Below, piece after piece: positions 15,242 to 17,959 of a stretch of DNA of 17,959 nt; position 1 is the stretch's first letter; every line of letters begins with the position of its first letter. The position numbers and the translations under genes were made by a program. Origin of the DNA: Desulfobacterales bacterium (GTDB taxonomy: Bacteria; Desulfobacterota; Desulfobacteria; Desulfobacterales; 4be13); assembly GCA_029940115.1 (NCBI GenBank), contig JAOZRQ010000069.1, positions 1 through 17,959 on the forward strand, given 5' to 3'. The notes below the pieces were generated by a model. It saw only the letters and a list, made by a program, of their open reading frames with translations. It did no database searches and had not been told where the DNA came from.

Positions 15242-16618
15242 ATGGAGATTAGAAAAGTTTTGTTGACAGAAGAGGAGATGCCCCGGCAATGGTACAACAT
15301 CCTCGCGGACATCAAGATGAATCCGCCCTTGGGCCCTGACGGAAATCCGGTGGGCCCGGATGATCTTTCGCCGATTTTTCCCATGAACCTGATTGAACAG
15401 GAGGTGAGTACAGAACGATGGATCGATATCCCCGAAGAGGTGCTGGGGGTTCTGAACATCTGGCGCCCCGCGCCGCTGGTGAGGGCCCTCTCTCTGGAGA
15501 AGGCGCTGGATACGCCTGCAAGGATTTATTACAAAAACGAGGGGTTGAGCCCGCCGGGGAGCCATAAGCCGAACACCGCGGTGCCCCAAGCCTATTACAA
15601 CAAGATTTTCGGAATCAAGCGACTGACCACCGAAACCGGCGCGGGCCAGTGGGGGAGCGCGCTCTCCTTTGCCTGTTCCCAGTACGGGCTGGAATGCAAG
15701 GTGTTCATGGTGAGAATCAGCTTTGATCAGAAGCCGTATCGCAAATCCCTGATGGCGACTTGGGGCGCGAACTGTGTTCCAAGCCCCAGCATGGAAACCA
15801 AGGCAGGCCGTGACATATTGGAAAAATATCCGGACACCCCCGGAAGCCTCGGCATCGCCATCAGTGAGGCGATTGAGGCGGCTGTCGCGGATGAAAGCGG
15901 TCAGACCCGCTACTCCTTGGGAAGCGTTCTGAATCATGTGATGTTGCACCAGACCATCATCGGCCTCGAGGCCAAAAAGCAGATGGAGAAGATCGGCGAA
16001 TATCCGGACATCGTGATCGGCTGTGCCGGCGGGGGAAGCAACTTCGCGGGGCTTGCCTATCCGTATGTCTGTGACAAGATCAACGGCAAGGAGATTGCCA
16101 TCTATCCGGTGGAGCCGACCGCATGTCCGACCCTGACCCGGGCGACTTTTGCCTACGATCATGGGGATTCGGCCAAATATACGCCGCTTCTTCCGATGCA
16201 CAGCCTGGGTCATACGTTTGTGCCCGCGCCGATTCATGCCGGCGGCCTTCGGTATCATGGCATGGCACCCACCGTGAGCCAGTTGGCTGCCGAGGGGATT
16301 ATTGAACCGAGATCCGTGAATCAGCTGGCCGCATACGAAGCCGGCGTTCTCACGGCGAGGAGTGAGGGCATCGTCCCCGCGCCCGAGACCAATCACGCCT
16401 TGGCCTGTGTGGTTGAGGAGGCTAAAAAGGCAAAGGAAGAGGGAAAGGAGAAGGTCATCCTCTTCAACTTCAGTGGACACGGCCTGATTGACCTCGGAGC
16501 TTACGACAAATATTTTTCAGATGAACTGAAAGACTATGCCCTGAGCGACGAGGAGAAAGCCTGCTTTGAAACCTGCTTTGAAAATCATCCGAAGCCGCAG
16601 GTGCTGACGAGTTGTTAG
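15242..16618 (+). CDS. trpB: Tryptophan synthase beta chain, TrpB2 type (PLP-dependent)
   Basis: A 458-residue PLP enzyme of the TrpB2 subfamily, longer at the N-terminus than TrpB1. It would convert indole plus serine to tryptophan; TrpB2 proteins often work without a tightly bound TrpA, and their exact role varies. Motifs: GSHKPNTAV with the PLP lysine K109, TTETGAGQWGSAL, the phosphate-binding CAGGGSN (263-267), GLRYHGMAPTVS and NFSGHGLIDL near the C-terminus. The ATG at 15242 is chosen because AAGGAG lies 6 bases upstream; the frame is open to 15077 through the hexamer repeats but those codons are not protein-like. No trpA or other trp gene is adjacent. Confidence 0.95.
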   Translation: MEIRKVLLTEEEMPRQWYNILADIKMNPPLGPDGNPVGPDDLSPIFPMNLIEQEVSTERWIDIPEEVLGVLNIWRPAPLVRALSLEKALDTPARIYYKNEGLSPPGSHKPNTAVPQAYYNKIFGIKRLTTETGAGQWGSALSFACSQYGLECKVFMVRISFDQKPYRKSLMATWGANCVPSPSMETKAGRDILEKYPDTPGSLGIAISEAIEAAVADESGQTRYSLGSVLNHVMLHQTIIGLEAKKQMEKIGEYPDIVIGCAGGGSNFAGLAYPYVCDKINGKEIAIYPVEPTACPTLTRATFAYDHGDSAKYTPLLPMHSLGHTFVPAPIHAGGLRYHGMAPTVSQLAAEGIIEPRSVNQLAAYEAGVLTARSEGIVPAPETNHALACVVEEAKKAKEEGKEKVILFNFSGHGLIDLGAYDKYFSDELKDYALSDEEKACFETCFENHPKPQVLTSC

Positions 16619-16828
16619 AGACTTGTGGCTTGTGGTCAGTGGCTTGTTGCCCGTTGCTTGTTGCCAATGGTCAGTGGCTTGTGGTCGCTGGTCAGTGACT
16701 TGTTGCCAGTGGTCAGTGGCTTGTGGTTGGTGTATGACAGGCTGCTGACAACAAACCGCTGGCAACGGACAACAAACCACTGGCAACGGACAACAAACCA
16801 CTGACAACCGACAACGGACAACAGACCA
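16619..16828. repeat. Long GT-rich/CA-rich inverted repeat
   Basis: The left ~115 bp is G/T-rich and built from CAGTGGCTTGT and TTGTTGCC-type words. The right ~90 bp is their complement (CAACAAACCACTGGCAACGGA). The two halves can fold into one long imperfect hairpin around 16735. The right arm runs directly into the start codon of the next gene at 16829, leaving no recognisable Shine-Dalgarno sequence. Confidence 0.85.
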
Positions 16829-17083
16829 ATGGACCATTTTGAACGACGCTGCCCCAGACTGGGGGGGAATGTCTCGTTCCACTACTGCACGATCAGCGGC
16901 GACGCGGATATCCCCTGCTTTAAGATTTTTGACTGCTGGTGGGAATATTTTGATGTGGTGGCCTATTTGAAGAAAACACTGACTGAAGAGCAGTTTCACA
17001 GACTTGTGAATTCAAAGCCAAAACCGAAGGTGGCAAGTCTTGTGGATCTGATTGGGCAAGCGAAAAAAAACTCTAAGCTGTAA
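16829..17083 (+). CDS. Small conserved-looking Cys-rich protein
   Basis: An 84-residue protein with four cysteines (C8, C20, C30, C36) in RCPRLGG, FHYCTIS and PCFKIFDCWWEYFDV. It ends in a basic PKPKVASLVDLIGQAKK tail. The Cys spacing suggests a metal or Fe-S site, and I recall similar unnamed proteins in deltaproteobacteria; no function can be given. The ATG at 16829 gives a sensible N-terminus although no ribosome binding site is visible, because a repeat abuts it. The stop codon TAA at 17081-17083 lies inside the hairpin repeat at 17074, which therefore supplies the last residues. It sits between trpB and the hydrolase, probably co-transcribed. Confidence 0.75.
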   Translation: MDHFERRCPRLGGNVSFHYCTISGDADIPCFKIFDCWWEYFDVVAYLKKTLTEEQFHRLVNSKPKPKVASLVDLIGQAKKNSKL

Positions 17084-17106
17084 GCTCCAAGATGCCTTAC
17101 AGCTTA
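17074..17106. repeat. Perfect 11-bp hairpin overlapping a stop codon
   Basis: TAAGCTGTAAG (17074-17084) pairs without mismatch with CTTACAGCTTA (17096-17106) across an 11-base loop. It overlaps the TAA of the Cys-rich gene and precedes the hydrolase RBS by a few bases. The core matches the repeat after ribH. Confidence 0.85.
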
Positions 17107-17123
17107 TAAATAGGAGAATTCTA

Positions 17124-17744
17124 TTGATTATCAAGACACTGGTCGTGGGACCGATTATGGCAAACTGTTTTATTGTGGGATGTGAGGAGACCAAGGCGGC
17201 GACGGTGATTGACCCCGGGGATGAGGCGGACAGGATTCTGATGTCCCTCGCGGAATCGGGGCTGAAGGTCCATTATATCATCAATACGCACGGTCATTTT
17301 GACCATGTGAGCGCCAACAAAAAGATGAAGGACGCAACCGCCGCGCCGATCCTGATCCATTCCCTTGATGCACCGATGTTGAGCCAACTTTCCGCATCCG
17401 CTGCGGGATGGGGGCTTGCGGCAGACGACTCGCCGCCGCCGGATCAGATGATAGATGATGGGGATACCCTCTCCTTTGGAAAGATCACGCTGAAAGTGCT
17501 TCACACCCCGGGGCATACGCCCGGCGGGATTTCCCTTCATACTGATGGAAAGGTCTTCGTCGGAGATACGCTTTTCCAGAGTTCCATCGGACGCACCGAC
17601 TTCCCGGGAGGAAACTTTGAGACGCTGATCGCCAGCATAAAGAACAAGCTTTTCCCACTGGGGGATGACGTGCAGGTCTTTACGGGGCATGGCCCGGAAA
17701 CCACCATCGGAAAGGAAAAACGCTCTAATCCTTTTGTGCGATGA
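17124..17744 (+). CDS. Metallo-beta-lactamase-fold hydrolase, glyoxalase II-like
   Basis: A 206-residue MBL-fold hydrolase with the full binuclear metal set: THGHFDH (H56, H58, D60, H61), HTPGHTPGG (H131), GDTLF (D148) and the terminal TGHGPET (H189). This most resembles the short GloB/YcbL-type thioester or lactoyl-hydrolase branch; substrate cannot be told from sequence. No signal peptide is seen, so it should act in the cytoplasm. The start is taken as TTG at 17124 because AGGAG lies 7 bases upstream and the family starts close to this position; the frame is open upstream to 17052, but that stretch overlaps the preceding gene and the hairpin. Last gene of the trpB cluster. Confidence 0.93.
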   Translation: MIIKTLVVGPIMANCFIVGCEETKAATVIDPGDEADRILMSLAESGLKVHYIINTHGHFDHVSANKKMKDATAAPILIHSLDAPMLSQLSASAAGWGLAADDSPPPDQMIDDGDTLSFGKITLKVLHTPGHTPGGISLHTDGKVFVGDTLFQSSIGRTDFPGGNFETLIASIKNKLFPLGDDVQVFTGHGPETTIGKEKRSNPFVR

Positions 17745-17753
17745 TTTCTCCCC

Positions 17754-17803
17754 TTGAACTTGAACGTAAACGTGAACTTGAACGTGAACGTGAACGTGAA
17801 CTT
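17754..17803. repeat. GTGAAC hexamer array
   Basis: About eight TTGAAC/GTGAAC/GTAAAC hexamers in tandem. It is the reverse complement of the hexamer tract at 15135-15200 and starts 10 bp after the hydrolase stop. Confidence 0.85.
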
Positions 17804-17959
17804 GTCCCGGAGGGACTTGTGAAAGTAGCCCGGCAATTCATTGCCGGGTCGGTGGAGGAATTGTCCCGGAGGGACTTGTGAAAGTAGCCCGGCAATTCAT
17901 TGCCGGGTCGGACATGCACAATTTGTCCAGTCCCGGAGGGACTTGTGAAAATAGCCCGG
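17802..17959. repeat. 59-bp repeat with CCCGGCAATTCATTGCCGGG palindrome, 2.5 copies
   Basis: Units begin at 17802 and 17861, with a third starting near 17927 cut by the window end. Each opens with TTGTCCCGGAGGGACTTGTG and contains a perfect 9-bp-arm hairpin (first copy 17829-17848). Both a TCCCGGAGGGA mini-hairpin and the larger palindrome are present per unit. It is a widespread extragenic repeat whose translations read GNELPGYF. Confidence 0.9.

Overview
The window reads as a chromosomal stretch from a Gram-negative bacterium, most likely a member of the Desulfobacterota (Deltaproteobacteria). This is an inference from the ribBA-ribH-nusB gene order, a TrpB2-type tryptophan synthase beta chain, a small Cys-rich protein of a type I associate with that group, and a long NHL/RHS protein. 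No rRNA, tRNA, integrase or transposase gene was recognised.

Layout. (1) Positions 1-378 hold a composite array of short tandem repeats ending 39 bp before the first gene. (2) Positions 379-4986 carry three overlapping plus-strand genes: a PHP-domain plus SMC-like ATPase, a Schlafen AlbA_2-type protein, and a YkgJ-like cysteine-cluster protein. The first two look like a two-protein defence or nucleic-acid-processing module. (3) Positions 5043-11164 run on the minus strand. A very long GC-rich gene for an exported RHS/YD-repeat protein carries a beta-helix, an Ig-like domain, a carboxypeptidase-regulatory-like domain, acidic DxDxDG repeats, NHL repeats, an RHS core and a papain-like C-terminal toxin candidate. 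It is split by three frame breaks. Downstream is a small four-helix membrane protein that could be its partner. (4) Positions 11165-12564 are about 1.4 kb without genes but full of palindromic repeats, plus a good sigma70-type promoter. (5) Positions 12565-15080 hold riboflavin genes ribBA and ribH followed by nusB. (6) Positions 15242-17744 hold trpB2, a small Cys-rich protein and a metallo-beta-lactamase-fold hydrolase. (7) The window ends in hexamer and 59-bp palindromic repeats.

How the parts fit. RibBA makes both dihydroxybutanone phosphate and the pyrimidine precursor, and RibH condenses the first with the RibA-RibD product; ribD and ribE are not in the window. Housekeeping genes alternate with accessory ones (the ATPase/Schlafen pair and the RHS locus).

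The most striking global property is that almost every intergenic gap contains a different family of short palindromic or tandem repeats, about ten in 18 kb. Some define or overlap gene boundaries. The most promising leads are the PHP-ATPase/Schlafen pair, the RHS papain-like toxin with its candidate membrane partner, and the repeat-packed 490-nt leader of ribBA.
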